NCBI RefSeq assembly: GCF_015594845.1
Contig: NZ_JADNRK010000004.1
Span: 62,001 to 126,000, forward strand
Source: Alkalibacter mobilis
GTDB taxonomy: Bacteria; Bacillota; Clostridia; Eubacteriales; Alkalibacteraceae
Direction of reading: 5' to 3'
DNA length: 64,000 nucleotides
Shown here in pieces: positions 42,937-52,784 of the stretch. Both the position numbers and the translations under genes were made by a program. Each line of letters opens with the position of its first letter. Position 1 is the first letter of the stretch. A model generated the notes under the pieces. That model did not search any database. It was not told the DNA's origin and was given only the letters and a program-made list of their open reading frames with translations.

Positions 42937-44193
42937 CTATCTCTTGTATCTGTTGGGCGGTATTATATTTACCCTTCCTTCGAAAAGCTTTAAACCTGTT
43001 ATTCCGCCGCACATCAAAGCTGCTGTAAATATCCAGCCGGACAATGAAAAGTTTCCTATTCCTGAAAGCATTGCTCCAATGTTACATCCGCCGGCCAGTC
43101 TGGCACCAAAACCCATGAAGGTTCCGCCTATGGCATAAATGATTATGTCTTTCAATTTGAAATCCAAATCAAACTTGAATCGTCCTGCAAGCAACATCGC
43201 AATTGCAGCTCCAACTATGATGCCAAAGTTTCTCAGACCCAGCGGGTCGTTTAATACTCCTTTGTTGGCAGTCGCTACAGATCCTGCCAGTGCAGGTGAT
43301 GTAAATTCAACTCCCAGCATTTGAAGGAATGCAACGCCCCAGTTTGTAAATCCACCTGTAACGCCCCAGCTGTGTCCTGTTGTGATCAGAATGAAAATAA
43401 ACAGAAAAGCAAGCAAAATTCCGCCAGTGACAAAACTCCATCTTTCCATGAAAAATTTGTGATAAGTCTCGTAGCTGAAAAGCTTGAAAGGCTTGTCTTC
43501 AGAAAGTGGCAACTCATCGGGCTCATAAACTGTCGGCGTATATGTTCCCTCTTTCTTTCTCATGTCTTCGTACTTTCTAACCACTCTGTAAAGAAGGACC
43601 AAAGCGATAAGTGACAGCGCCAGTGTCCCCGGATAACCCAGGTAGTCGGGCAAGTATATCTTGGCGCCAATTTTTCCGATGGCAGACTTGTCTATTGCGT
43701 ATCTTGCCATTGCACCTGGAATGGATCCAAAAATAAAAAATATCAATGCGATCGCCGCTCTGCCGGCTCCTTCACCAAGATCTGCCAAAGTTCCCGATGC
43801 ACATCCCCCAGCCATTGTCATTCCTATACCAAATATAAATCCACCCAATATGGTTCCAATATGGAAAAAATGCACCGAGCTGATACCAGGTATTTTTGCT
43901 CCAGTGAAGTCAGCCCCAAAATGAAGTCCCGTGTTTACGATCAAAATCAAAGCAAACATTATCAACAAGGCCTTGTTCAAACTGCCTTCTCCCAATATAT
44001 ACAATCGTTTGGTACATCCTGCAAACCCGTATCTGGATCTGGTCAAAATATATCCTGCAGCCAATCCAGTCAACAAGAACACTGCCAAGTTGACATCTAT
44101 GGATCCTGCATAAACCGCATAAGCTCCCAATATAGCCAATACGATGAAAGCTATAATGGGTTGTTTCATGCTGATTTTCTCTTTTGTCGACAT
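42937..44193 (-). CDS. YeeE/YedE (thiosulfate-type) transporter, full length
   Basis: A 418-residue membrane protein with about 10-12 helices. It has the three conserved cysteine sites of YeeE: 'GFAGCTKR' (N-half), 'MAGGCASGTL' (N-half) and 'AGGCNIGAMLSG' (C-half), through which Spirochaeta thermophila YeeE passes thiosulfate. So thiosulfate or a similar sulfur oxyanion is the expected substrate. The ATG at 44193 follows AAGGAGGATTAAG; the ORF's 11 extra codons have no site. 64 bases upstream of the CoA-disulfide reductase gene in the same direction, so an operon is likely. Confidence 0.9.
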   Translation of the reverse strand: MSTKEKISMKQPIIAFIVLAILGAYAVYAGSIDVNLAVFLLTGLAAGYILTRSRYGFAGCTKRLYILGEGSLNKALLIMFALILIVNTGLHFGADFTGAKIPGISSVHFFHIGTILGGFIFGIGMTMAGGCASGTLADLGEGAGRAAIALIFFIFGSIPGAMARYAIDKSAIGKIGAKIYLPDYLGYPGTLALSLIALVLLYRVVRKYEDMRKKEGTYTPTVYEPDELPLSEDKPFKLFSYETYHKFFMERWSFVTGGILLAFLFIFILITTGHSWGVTGGFTNWGVAFLQMLGVEFTSPALAGSVATANKGVLNDPLGLRNFGIIVGAAIAMLLAGRFKFDLDFKLKDIIIYAIGGTFMGFGARLAGGCNIGAMLSGIGNFSLSGWIFTAALMCGGITGLKLFEGRVNIIPPNRYKR

Positions 44194-44386
44194 CTTAATC
44201 CTCCTTGTTTGTGTAATAACTAACACCCATATGTAAATTATATACTCTTACTATAAGTTTTTTCGATAACTATTTCTAATGCAGTATAAAACTTTGTTAT
44301 ATATTCGTACAAATATTTTATAATTCTCGCTTTTTTATTATATGTTCTCTTCCGAAGATTCTACATGTGTAAATAAACTCAAAATT

Positions 44387-44424
44387 AAAGGCATGGCCCG
44401 GCTATTCCCGAAAACCATGCCTTT
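44387..44424 (-). terminator. Terminator after the rhodanese lipoprotein gene
   Basis: AAAGGCATGG (44387-44396) and CCATGCCTTT (44415-44424) are perfectly inverted with an 18-base loop. The minus strand continues with AATTTTGAG. In the 248-base gap to the YeeE gene a TATAAT (minus strand, 44243-44238 region) probably serves YeeE. Confidence 0.7.
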
Positions 44425-44441
44425 GTTTATGTCCTGGTATA

Positions 44442-45410
44442 TTATTCTGTAACTACCGGGAATCCGTTGTTTGCCCAACCTGCAGGAGCGTTGGCTTCCA
44501 TTCCCATACCGCCATTCAATGATACGGCGTCGAATCCTAATAATCTAAGACCTGCAACAGTTTGTCCTGCTGTTTGTCCTGTATAACAGTATACTATTAT
44601 AGTCTTGTCTGTAGGAAGTGTATTGAAGCTTTGCTCCATACCTTTTCCAAAAGGAATATTTGTCGCAGTTTCAATGTGTCCCGCTGCAAAGTCTTCAGCT
44701 TTTCTGACTGACAGGAATACTACTGACTCATCTTTAGCATCAAGCAATGCTTTAGCATCAGCTTCAGAAATTTTGTAGTTAGCATATGTTGTACCAGCTT
44801 TTTCTGCAAGTCCTGCATAGTAGTCTACCAATGCTTCTTTGATCTCAGCATCGATTTCAGTTACAGCTTCAGTACCCAAAAGGTTTTCTTCAGTTTCGAT
44901 AACTTCGTCTACGCCTTCAACTTTAGATATTCCCAAGTTGTATCCAAGGTTTACAGACTTTGCGTCAAATCCTGCGACATTAAGAGTCGCTACCGCTTGA
45001 CCGGCAGTTTGTCCTGTATAGCAGTATACATAAACTGTCTTGTCTGAAGGAATCATTTCAAGGCTGTCGCTGATTGCAGTTCCCCAAGGAACATTGATAG
45101 CGCCTTTTACGTGGCCTTCAGCATATACATCAGGCTGTCTGATATCCAAAACGACTATTTCTTCGCCAGCTTTCACTTTTTCAATGAAATCAGCTTGACC
45201 GATCTTATAAACATCTTCAGGCATTTCTGCGAAGTAAGCATTGACCGCATCTTCCAAAACATTTTCTTCAACTACAGGATCGTTGTTGCCATTATCGCCG
45301 TTGTCTCCATTGTCTCCGTTGTCGCCATTGTCATCTGTTGTTCCGCAAGCTGCAAATGCGAATACCATAAGCGCTGCCAACAGAAGAACTAAAAACTTTC
45401 TTTTCTTCAT
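44442..45410 (-). CDS. Lipoprotein with two rhodanese domains
   Basis: A 322-residue surface lipoprotein: signal to Cys22, a repetitive Asp-Asn-Gly linker (about 26-44), rhodanese 1 (about 68-160, active Cys130) and rhodanese 2 (about 212-305, active Cys275). Both active loops read CYTGQT, lacking the Arg found at the loop end in thiosulfate sulfurtransferases (CRxGxR). Both domains thus may act, but on an unusual donor such as polysulfide. It probably captures sulfane sulfur outside the membrane for the YeeE transporter and CoA-persulfide reductase nearby. Strong TTGACA-N16-TATAGT promoter upstream. Confidence 0.88.
   Translation of the reverse strand: MKKRKFLVLLLAALMVFAFAACGTTDDNGDNGDNGDNGDNGNNDPVVEENVLEDAVNAYFAEMPEDVYKIGQADFIEKVKAGEEIVVLDIRQPDVYAEGHVKGAINVPWGTAISDSLEMIPSDKTVYVYCYTGQTAGQAVATLNVAGFDAKSVNLGYNLGISKVEGVDEVIETEENLLGTEAVTEIDAEIKEALVDYYAGLAEKAGTTYANYKISEADAKALLDAKDESVVFLSVRKAEDFAAGHIETATNIPFGKGMEQSFNTLPTDKTIIVYCYTGQTAGQTVAGLRLLGFDAVSLNGGMGMEANAPAGWANNGFPVVTE
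45288..45342. repeat. 9-bp tandem repeat coding the Asp-Asn-Gly linker
   Basis: The minus strand repeats GACAATGGC/GACAACGGC-type units five to six times, giving a DNG repeat after the lipid-anchoring Cys of the rhodanese lipoprotein. Copy number could vary by slippage without changing the frame. Confidence 0.85.
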
Positions 45411-45538
45411 TTCGGTGTTTCCCCCTTGTTTTCTGTTATTTCTTTAACGATTACATTATAACAAAGATTTCACAATTTTTGTACTTAGAAAAACTGATGT
45501 ACTATAAGCAATACTGATAATGAACCGTTGACGTTTAT

Positions 45539-45566
45539 ACTATATTATTCCTATACGTTTTGTCAA
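45539..45566 (-). promoter_or_regulatory. Promoter of the rhodanese lipoprotein
   Basis: On the minus strand TTGACA (45566-45561), 16 bases, TATAGT (45544-45539). The leader is about 120 bases. Confidence 0.7.
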
Positions 45567-45639
45567 TTTTATTTTGTATTGATAAATATCATCATTATAT
45601 TTACAATTGAAGAAAACCGAACTACCAACAGGAGCGCTT

Positions 45640-47181
45640 ATGCCAGATAAAATTAAAACATCAATAAGAAAAAATTATATATTCATCGCCTACTTGACTT
45701 TTTATTTTTGCGTCAGTTCAGCTTTCATCACAATATTTCCTTACTTGCACTCCGACGAGCCTTGGCTGGCAGGTTTGTCCAGATCCATGTTACTTAACAA
45801 CGATTTTTCTGTGACCGAGCCGTTCTTCGATGTCTATTCCAGGGATCCCCACGCCATCAGGGTACTGTTCCATATGATTCAGGCACTATTCATAAATGTC
45901 TTCGGATACGAACTTATCACAGTCAGGATGATTTCACTTGTTTTTGCAGTGGCTGCATTGACTTCTTTTTACAGTCTTGTTTTTAAGATTTTCGGCTCCA
46001 GGACCTTGGCTTTGATAACTGCAATTCTTCTGTCACTTGACATACAATTTATTTATGCTTCACATTTTGCCAGGCAGGAAATGATCCTCCTTGCTCTTTT
46101 GACCGGTTCTCTTTGGATGGTTTTTACATACAGGGATCGATGCGGAATTAAAAAAGATATCCTCCTGGGAATATTACTGGGTCTTGGGATCGGATTCCAT
46201 CCCAACAGCTTTATCATTGCCGCAAGCCTGGGCATGGTGTATCTGTACTTAATTTACAAGAAAAACTTCTCTTTGAAAAACTTGATCGCGTTGATGGGCA
46301 CAGTTTCATTTTTCGCTCTGATTTTCGTCATTGCAAGCAAGTCCATGGATCCGGATTTTTTGACCAATTATTTCAAAAATGGTGAAAAATTCGGAGTCAA
46401 CAAAGACCTGTTCAGTAAAATCTCGGCAGGTGCGAATTTCTTCGCTGATATTTTCAAACAGGATGGATTGACGTATTTCGTTCCTGACATAAGGCTGCAA
46501 CTGGCTCTGCTTTCAGGAATGCCTTTTGTGATTCTTGGCCTGAAAAACAGATGCCCTGATTCCATCAAAAAAGTCTTCCCGCTTGCACTTGCTTCTCTAG
46601 GGATAATTTTGGGGATGATCATTATTGGAAGGTACAATCCTACAAGCGTAATTTTTTTGATCCCCTTCGTCTATGTAATTTACTCGGGATTGTTGAAAAA
46701 CTTTAAAAACAAGCTTCTGCCTCTGCTTCTCATCTGCCTGATTTTTGCCAACACTTTGAGTAATTTCACCAACTACAAAAGCACTTATCCCCAATACGAA
46801 GCTGAAATAGCTCAAGTAGTCCCGTCGGATTCGAAGACTCTTGCCAATCTAAATTTGGGATTCTACTTTGATGAAGGTGCTCTTTTGGATTACCGGAATT
46901 TACGATATCTGCAGGCTTCCGGCCTGACATTTGAAGAATATGCCGATTCAAGAAACATCGAATTTATAATCTACTCGGAGGAAATGGATTTTATATACGA
47001 AAAAAAACCCGCATACGATCTTGTATACGGGAATCCTGATTATTATTATTTGGAGCTTAAAGATTTTTTGGATAATCATGCAACCGAAATTTATTCATTT
47101 GTAAATCCTACGTATGGGACCCATGTGGCAAATTTGACAGATAACGTTCCTTGGAAAATAAGAATATTTAAAGTAAAATAG
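45640..47181 (+). CDS. GT39-type (ArnT/PMT-like) membrane glycosyltransferase
   Basis: A 513-residue protein with about 10-11 helices up to residue 395 and a soluble C-terminal tail. The DE catalytic motif '[10 protein letters not shown]' is in the first extracytoplasmic loop, as in GT-C enzymes that use polyprenyl-phosphate sugars. Related to PMT_2 (ArnT) family. ATG at 45640 follows CAGGAGCGCTT; a TTG at 45607 without a site is rejected. Its 3' end overlaps the convergent ABC ATPase gene by 14 bases. The target (lipid, teichoic acid or protein) is unknown. Confidence 0.83.
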   Translation: MPDKIKTSIRKNYIFIAYLTFYFCVSSAFITIFPYLHSDEPWLAGLSRSMLLNNDFSVTEPFFDVYSRDPHAIRVLFHMIQALFINVFGYELITVRMISLVFAVAALTSFYSLVFKIFGSRTLALITAILLSLDIQFIYASHFARQEMILLALLTGSLWMVFTYRDRCGIKKDILLGILLGLGIGFHPNSFIIAASLGMVYLYLIYKKNFSLKNLIALMGTVSFFALIFVIASKSMDPDFLTNYFKNGEKFGVNKDLFSKISAGANFFADIFKQDGLTYFVPDIRLQLALLSGMPFVILGLKNRCPDSIKKVFPLALASLGIILGMIIIGRYNPTSVIFLIPFVYVIYSGLLKNFKNKLLPLLLICLIFANTLSNFTNYKSTYPQYEAEIAQVVPSDSKTLANLNLGFYFDEGALLDYRNLRYLQASGLTFEEYADSRNIEFIIYSEEMDFIYEKKPAYDLVYGNPDYYYLELKDFLDNHATEIYSFVNPTYGTHVANLTDNVPWKIRIFKVK

Positions 47182-47878
47182 CATCGGTGACCTCACGGAC
47201 TCTGATGTCCGTGGGCATTTTATCAGGATTTTCAAATATACGACTGATTTTCCCCTTGTTCATGACCACTATTCGATCGGCCAAAAGCAATGCTTCCCTG
47301 ACATCATGAGTTACAAAAATCACGGTTGTGCCGGTCTTTTGCCACACTTCCCTAAAGGAATTTTGCAATTCCTGCTTAGTCTGGGCATCCAGGCTTCCAA
47401 AAGGCTCGTCCATGAGAAGGATCTCGGGATTTGTGACTAAGGCCCTGGCTATTGCTCCCCTCTGCTTCATTCCTCCCGAAAGTTCTTTGGGATAATAATT
47501 TTCAAATCCATCGAGTTTCATCATGCTTATGTACGTAGATGCCCTCTTTTTCTTTTCCTCTTTTGATATCTTCAGATCTACCAGTGGAAAAATCACGTTG
47601 GATTCCAAGGTTTTCCACGAAAAAAGCTGCTCGAAATCCTGAAATACCATAATAGCTTCTTTTCGAGGTTTTTCTACGCTTTTTCCATTGATTTTGACTT
47701 CACCACTATCTCTGGTTATGAATCCGCCTATCAAATTCAATAGAGTTGTTTTTCCACAGCCTGAGGGTCCCACGATACATATGAATTCACCTTTCATTAC
47801 TTTAAGGCTCACGTCATCTACTGCAGCCAGTCCGCCATAGCTTTTTACTAAATTTTCTATTTCAACCATATAAGTCAT
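47168..47878 (-). CDS. Sulfonate/nitrate-type ABC transporter ATPase (second system)
   Basis: A 236-residue ATPase with Walker [11 protein letters not shown]-loop '[14 protein letters not shown]', signature LSGGMKQR, Walker B '[12 protein letters not shown]'. It matches the SsuB/NrtD group. The ATG at 47878 overlaps the permease stop (ATGA); a second ATG lies at 47869. The long upstream extension in this frame (to 48100) lies inside the permease gene and is rejected. Last gene of a six-gene operon. Confidence 0.9.
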   Translation of the reverse strand: MTYMVEIENLVKSYGGLAAVDDVSLKVMKGEFICIVGPSGCGKTTLLNLIGGFITRDSGEVKINGKSVEKPRKEAIMVFQDFEQLFSWKTLESNVIFPLVDLKISKEEKKKRASTYISMMKLDGFENYYPKELSGGMKQRGAIARALVTNPEILLMDEPFGSLDAQTKQELQNSFREVWQKTGTTVIFVTHDVREALLLADRIVVMNKGKISRIFENPDKMPTDIRVREVTDAILL

Positions 47879-48654
47879 TGGGATGTTCCCCATTTCTTGA
47901 CAGTGGAATTTTCGATCTTGCCAATCACCAAGTCTTCCACAAGTATTCCGATGCCAATTATTACGATCAATCCTGCAAACAATCCGGGCGTATCCATAAA
48001 TACCCTCTTGTTGAAAATATACCAACCGATCCCGCCTTTTCCTCCAGTAGCTCCAAAGACCATCTCGGCACTGATGACAGCTCTCCACGCTCTCGCCCAA
48101 CCGATTTTTATTCCCGCCAATCCAAAAGGCAAGGAAGCGGGAATGAATATCTTAAAAAGTATCCCTGCCATTGAGTGCTCATAATTTTGTCCGATTTTTC
48201 TATAAATCTCAGGAACGGATTTGAAACCCGATTTCAAGTTAAGCAGCATGGGCCAAATCACTGAATGTATTATGATTATGAATATAGCCTTGCTTCCAGT
48301 CCCAAACCACAGTATGATCAGCGGTAGCATTGCTATGCCCGGCAAAGGATGGAATACTGAAACAAGCGTATCTGTAAAAGAATCCATAAGTTCACTGAAC
48401 GTGGATATGGATGCAAGGACCAGCGACAAAATTATTGCCGTAAGAAGGCCCGTCAGTATAAATCCCATGGAAAACCAAATCTGGCTTATTATGTCGCCTG
48501 TTATCACCGACTCCCACAAGGCGGATGCGATCACTGCAAGCGACGGAAATGATATGGGATTTACGGGTCCGAACCTTGCTGTCAATTCCCATACTGCAAG
48601 CAATACAAATATCCAGATAAACTTCAAATGCTCTTTCTTGATCTTACTCTTCAT
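47875..48654 (-). CDS. Sulfonate/nitrate-type ABC transporter permease (second system)
   Basis: A 259-residue SsuC-type permease with about six helices; the EAA loop is near '[24 protein letters not shown]'. It overlaps the binding-protein gene by 11 bases (ATG at 48654) and the ATPase gene by 4, so the three are tightly coupled. '[22 protein letters not shown]' is typical for the family. Confidence 0.9.
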   Translation of the reverse strand: MKSKIKKEHLKFIWIFVLLAVWELTARFGPVNPISFPSLAVIASALWESVITGDIISQIWFSMGFILTGLLTAIILSLVLASISTFSELMDSFTDTLVSVFHPLPGIAMLPLIILWFGTGSKAIFIIIIHSVIWPMLLNLKSGFKSVPEIYRKIGQNYEHSMAGILFKIFIPASLPFGLAGIKIGWARAWRAVISAEMVFGATGGKGGIGWYIFNKRVFMDTPGLFAGLIVIIGIGILVEDLVIGKIENSTVKKWGTSQ

Positions 48655-49606
48655 ACTTTACATCTTCCCAAATGATATCCCCCGGATCTTCATAGCCCTT
48701 TGAAAGGTAACCTGCTTCAACCATAAAATCCGAGAATTTTCTTGTTCCGACGGCTGTGGTGTTGTAATCGGCCTTTTCTGATGAAATATGCTTTAAAATT
48801 TCTTCTTCGGTCATGTCGTAATATTCGCTCAGAATAGCAGCAGCTTCCTGGGGATTTTGATTGATAAAGTCCACCGCTTCCTGCACTGATAGAACAAATG
48901 CATCGTAAAGCTCAGGAGATCCTTGGTAAAAAGCATCCGTCGTTACACCAACGATAAAACTGAAGTCTTGGCCAAACACCTCTCTCCCGTCAAGTAAAAG
49001 ATCATACTCAGAAGATTCGAGTTCTGTTTCGAGATATGGCGTAGCTGTAAAGTGTGCGGTCACCTCGTTGCCGGCCATAAGAGCATTGAGACCGTCGGGA
49101 TGAGAAAGAGTCACCAGATTATTGTCCAAAATCCCTGCATCGCCCAATTCATCCTTGCACGCCATGGAAAGGAGAATATGCTGTACGCTGCCTGGTTGAG
49201 GTAAAGCTATCCTGTCGTCTGTCCCAAAGTCTGCCAGGGATCCGATAGTATTTTTCGTTACCAAACCTACTGGAACATATGACAATCCTGTGGCTATTTT
49301 CCATTCCATTCCTTTGTCCCAGCCTATCAAGAAAGGTGGTATGGCCATAAACCCAACGTCCAGCTTGTCAGCTACCATGGCTTCTCTTATTGCTGTAGTG
49401 TTGGCCATTTGCTCCCAAACCACAGTTGCACCGTACAGATTGTTTTCGATCAACTTCTGATGTTTCATGATCTGAATCGGCGCATATGCTATGCCAAACT
49501 GTTCTGCAATCCTTACCGTCTTGTTTTCTTTTGCATCCTCTTGTGCTCCACAGCCTGAAAACAACAATGAAATCAATAAAAATATCAAAATAAATTTCTT
49601 CCTCAT
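48644..49606 (-). CDS. NMT1/SsuA-type ABC substrate-binding lipoprotein (second system)
   Basis: A 320-residue binding protein of the NMT1/SsuA family. The lipoprotein signal ends 'LLFSGC' (Cys19). 'IAEQFGIAYAPIQIMKHQKLIENN' is the usual entry; the 'GFMAIPPFLIGWDKGM' segment replaces the TauA-like block of the first system. So the ligand probably differs from that of the protein at 39184. It starts 7 bases after the ATP-grasp gene, without a promoter, so it belongs to the glycan operon. Confidence 0.87.
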   Translation of the reverse strand: MRKKFILIFLLISLLFSGCGAQEDAKENKTVRIAEQFGIAYAPIQIMKHQKLIENNLYGATVVWEQMANTTAIREAMVADKLDVGFMAIPPFLIGWDKGMEWKIATGLSYVPVGLVTKNTIGSLADFGTDDRIALPQPGSVQHILLSMACKDELGDAGILDNNLVTLSHPDGLNALMAGNEVTAHFTATPYLETELESSEYDLLLDGREVFGQDFSFIVGVTTDAFYQGSPELYDAFVLSVQEAVDFINQNPQEAAAILSEYYDMTEEEILKHISSEKADYNTTAVGTRKFSDFMVEAGYLSKGYEDPGDIIWEDVKYEE

Positions 49607-49613
49607 AAGATCG

Positions 49614-50840
49614 TCACTCGCTTTCCATATTTATTACCAGATCGTTCCCATCTGGGTCGAGTATTTTCAATTTATTGAAGGCCATCTTCACCCTTTCACG
49701 TACTTGAGTTTCATCCTTACCTTCCAATACCATGAATCCGGCCCTGGCCGTGGCGTTTTCGATATTTTCTATCACTTGCCCCTCAGACAGGTTGTATCCC
49801 ATGGTCACCATTCCGGGTAGTTCCATCATTATTTCCACCGGTGTCATTTCACAAATCTTTCCAGGGCGTGCAAAAAACAATTGAACTGAAATGTTCAGGT
49901 CTTTTTCCGCTTTTGTTTCAACGTCACAGTTTTTGATCCCCAGAGACCCGTCTATAACATTTCCCAGTATATCGAATCCGGTGACCCTTGGTATAAATAT
50001 ATCTTCGTACGCTCCTCCAATCCGGCATGCCAACTCATTGACGATCACTCCTCTGTTACCCGTGAGAAATTGAATGTACAAAGGTCCGTTGTTTATCTTG
50101 AATGCATCTACTATCTTTTCTGCAAGCAGTGCCATTTCAGGGCCTTTTTCCTTTAGGTAAATAGACGGATAGCGATGAGCATAGCAGATCCCGATATGCT
50201 TTCCCTCCTGAAAAGTAAGTCTGTCCGTTACTGACAATATCCTTAACTTTCCATTCCGAACCCAGGCGCTGACAGTTATCTCGTCGCTTTCGTAAAATTC
50301 TTCGACTATTATCCTGTCCTCCCTCGAATAACTCAAGGATTCTTTAAAGTTATAGACCAGATCTTCAAATCCATCAACCTTGAAAACTCCTCTTTGTCCC
50401 TGGCTGTCAAGGGGCTTCATTACGGCGGGAAATTTAAGTCCCTCAAGATCTTCTTTTGAAAATCCTTCTTTTACTATCCTGTAGGGTATGGTCGGAATAT
50501 TGTTCTTAACGAGGATCTCCTTCATTTTTTCCTTGTTTGTGACGGAATACGCCGTATCAACATCCAAAAAACTCGGCAAATCAAGCTCTTTTGCCACTTG
50601 AGCCACTGTGTACACCGGTTGATCTGTCCCAAGGGTCATTATTCCCTGGACTTTGTATTTACGAGCCACTCTCAAATTGCCTTCAATATCAAATGTGCTT
50701 GTCTTCTCATGATGATCAGCGTATTTCTTTCCCGGAGGATCGTCAAAATAATCCACAAGAATCACCTCATGACCCTTTTTTTTGGCCTGGATTATTCCAT
50801 TAAGCTGATTATTTCCTCCACCCAAAATTTGCAACCTCAA
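49614..50840 (-). CDS. ATP-grasp ligase
   Basis: A 408-residue ATP-grasp enzyme of the carbamoyl-phosphate-synthase/biotin-carboxylase-like type. N-terminal Rossmann part 'LQILGGGNNQLNGIIQAKKKGHEV', ATP-grasp core from about residue 100 ('FPAVMKPLDSQGQRGV' binds ATP; 'NELACRIGGAYEDIF' has the Mg-binding Glu/Asn). It probably makes an amide or peptide bond via an acyl phosphate. A TTG at 50840, four bases after the upstream stop and after AGAGGTAGG, is the likely start; ORF sequence above it overlaps the GT2 gene. The acceptor may be the amino sugar made by the aminotransferase. Confidence 0.83.
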   Translation of the reverse strand: MRLQILGGGNNQLNGIIQAKKKGHEVILVDYFDDPPGKKYADHHEKTSTFDIEGNLRVARKYKVQGIMTLGTDQPVYTVAQVAKELDLPSFLDVDTAYSVTNKEKMKEILVKNNIPTIPYRIVKEGFSKEDLEGLKFPAVMKPLDSQGQRGVFKVDGFEDLVYNFKESLSYSREDRIIVEEFYESDEITVSAWVRNGKLRILSVTDRLTFQEGKHIGICYAHRYPSIYLKEKGPEMALLAEKIVDAFKINNGPLYIQFLTGNRGVIVNELACRIGGAYEDIFIPRVTGFDILGNVIDGSLGIKNCDVETKAEKDLNISVQLFFARPGKICEMTPVEIMMELPGMVTMGYNLSEGQVIENIENATARAGFMVLEGKDETQVRERVKMAFNKLKILDPDGNDLVINMESE

Positions 50841-50844
50841 GATC

Positions 50845-51552
50845 CTACCTCTTTCTGCTACTGTTTGAACCGAGCTTTTTTTTGATTCCATAATTGAAAA
50901 AAAGTTTGACAAAAAGCATCCCAAGCTTTTTTAAACTGTAGTTGGATTTACCGTATGGCCTTTCCTTGTACGATACGGGGACATTTGCCATGTCTTTTGT
51001 GGCACCCAGGATGATCGCCGTTATATAGACAAACTGAGTATTGTCCTTGGCTATCGTCTCGGCGATCCTTCTGTTCATTATCCTGAAACTGCCGACTTTG
51101 ACTTTGGGAGGTTTTCCCATAAATAAAGTAAAAAATCCGTCTACAAGTTTGGACCCAAACTCTCTATACGAGGGGTACCCTTTTCGACAGGGTCTTCCAT
51201 AGACTACATCAAACCCTTCCTGAATCTTTTGAATGAGCAAAGTCATTTCCTCAGGTTTTTGCTCCAAATCGTCATCCATAGTTATCACATAATTTCCTTT
51301 TGCCAATTCAATGCCTCTTTTGATGGCACCCTGCTGTCCGATATTTTTCCTTAAATCAACAACCATCACCCTGGGATCTTTTTTTTCCAGCTCTTTGATT
51401 ATTTCAATGCTTTTATCCGATGAATGGTCATTTACCAGTATTATCTCAAATTCAAATTCTCCCAGAGTGGCCTTGGACCTTTCCACGACCTCTGCAATAG
51501 TTTTTTCACTATTGTAAACCGGTATTACCAAGCTGATTTCCAAGTTATCCAT
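50845..51552 (-). CDS. Family 2 glycosyltransferase, ArnC/DPM1-like without membrane anchor
   Basis: A 235-residue GT2 enzyme. GT-A motifs 'LVIPVYNSEKTIAEVV', the DDD-type metal site 'ITMDDDLEQKPEEM' (about 90-103) and 'GRPCRKGYPSYREFGSKLVDGFF' resemble ArnC and dolichol-phosphate-mannose synthase-like enzymes. Unlike ArnC it ends with basic residues and lacks C-terminal membrane helices. It should pass a nucleotide sugar to polyprenyl phosphate. It overlaps the aminotransferase gene by 8 bases. Confidence 0.87.
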   Translation of the reverse strand: MDNLEISLVIPVYNSEKTIAEVVERSKATLGEFEFEIILVNDHSSDKSIEIIKELEKKDPRVMVVDLRKNIGQQGAIKRGIELAKGNYVITMDDDLEQKPEEMTLLIQKIQEGFDVVYGRPCRKGYPSYREFGSKLVDGFFTLFMGKPPKVKVGSFRIMNRRIAETIAKDNTQFVYITAIILGATKDMANVPVSYKERPYGKSNYSLKKLGMLFVKLFFNYGIKKKLGSNSSRKR

Positions 51553-52693
51553 GGATTCCCTCCATGGCGAGACTAAATTCTCTCAGTACGTACTCCTGTT
51601 CCTCCATGGTCATATCCGTATATAGAGGCAATCTGAGCAGCGTTCTCCCAATTTTGTCGGTAAAATCCAGATCTTGGCTTGCATACCCAAGTTTTGCGCC
51701 GACCGGCGATGCGTGGAGCGGGACAAAATGTATGACTGCACCGATTCCTCTATGGTTCAATCTTTTACGAACACTTTCTCTCTTTTCTTCATCATTGAAT
51801 ACGACGTAAAAATTGTGATAATTTGATTCAAAATTTTCGGGGACCGAGCTCATTGAAAACAGATGGCCCCTGTGGAGATATGGTGTCATTTTTTCCATAT
51901 ATCGTTCTGATATGATTCTTCTCTTTCGGGTTATCTCTTTCATATGAGTCAATTGGGAATACAATAAAGCCATCAATAAATCGGAGGGGGCATAACTGGA
52001 ACCTACATCGACCCAGGTGTATTTATCGACTTCTCCCTTAAGAAATTGCATCCTGTTGGTGCCTTTCTGTCTCAAAATCTCAGCCTTTACAGTCAACTCA
52101 TGGCCATTATTTATCGCCATGGCCCCACCTTCACCGGAAACAAAGTTCTTTGTCCCGTGAAAACTGTAACACCCAATGTCGCCCCATGTGCCAAGAAATT
52201 TATCCTTATACTTCGACCCTACCGCCTGTGCGGCATCTTCGACGACATAGATCTCATTATCTCTTGCAATCTCCATTATTTGATCCATTTTACAGCCTAT
52301 GCCGCCGTAGTGGACGGGCATTATGGCTTTTGTGTTTTTGGTAAGCTTCCTTTTGACATCTTCTGGATCCAAACCCAGAGTTTCCTTTTCGATTTCTGCA
52401 AAAACCGGGATACCGCCTCTTAACATCACTGCATTGGCTGACGATGGAAAAGTGAAGGATGGCATTACGACCTGATCTCCAGGCCCGATCTCCAAGGCCA
52501 TGATCGCAAGCTCCAAAGCGTGGGTGCCTGATGTAGTTGTCATGACTTCATTGATATCCAGCCTGTCTTCAAGAAGCCTGCATACTTTTTCATCAAACAT
52601 TCCGTCTCCTGCAATGTTGCCGGTATTTAGGGACTGGGATATATATTCAATTTCATCTCCGGTGAGGTACACCTTGTTGAATGGTATCTTCAT
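51545..52693 (-). CDS. WecE/RffA-like sugar aminotransferase (DegT family)
   Basis: A 382-residue PLP enzyme. The PLP-lysine lies in 'SFHGTKNFVSGEGGA' and the entry 'IPFNKVYLTGDEIEYI' is close to RffA/WecE, which make dTDP-4-amino-4,6-dideoxygalactose. 'VMPSFTFPSSANAVMLRGG' is also typical. It starts the six-gene operon at an ATG at 52693. No dTDP-sugar genes (rmlA, rmlB) lie here, so the nucleotide sugar comes from elsewhere. Confidence 0.88.
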   Translation of the reverse strand: MKIPFNKVYLTGDEIEYISQSLNTGNIAGDGMFDEKVCRLLEDRLDINEVMTTTSGTHALELAIMALEIGPGDQVVMPSFTFPSSANAVMLRGGIPVFAEIEKETLGLDPEDVKRKLTKNTKAIMPVHYGGIGCKMDQIMEIARDNEIYVVEDAAQAVGSKYKDKFLGTWGDIGCYSFHGTKNFVSGEGGAMAINNGHELTVKAEILRQKGTNRMQFLKGEVDKYTWVDVGSSYAPSDLLMALLYSQLTHMKEITRKRRIISERYMEKMTPYLHRGHLFSMSSVPENFESNYHNFYVVFNDEEKRESVRKRLNHRGIGAVIHFVPLHASPVGAKLGYASQDLDFTDKIGRTLLRLPLYTDMTMEEQEYVLREFSLAMEGIHG

Positions 52694-52784
52694 AATAATT
52701 ATAAGCCGGATCTCGGCTTCCTCCTTGTAATTTCCTGCCTAATCTCTTACAATGTCTTTATAATATTTTGATAAGGATGATAAT

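Noticed and set aside
47879-48100. 74-residue N-terminal extension of the second ABC ATPase
   Set aside because: The extension is an alternative reading frame of the permease gene; the ATGA overlap at 47875-47878 gives a normal ATPase start.
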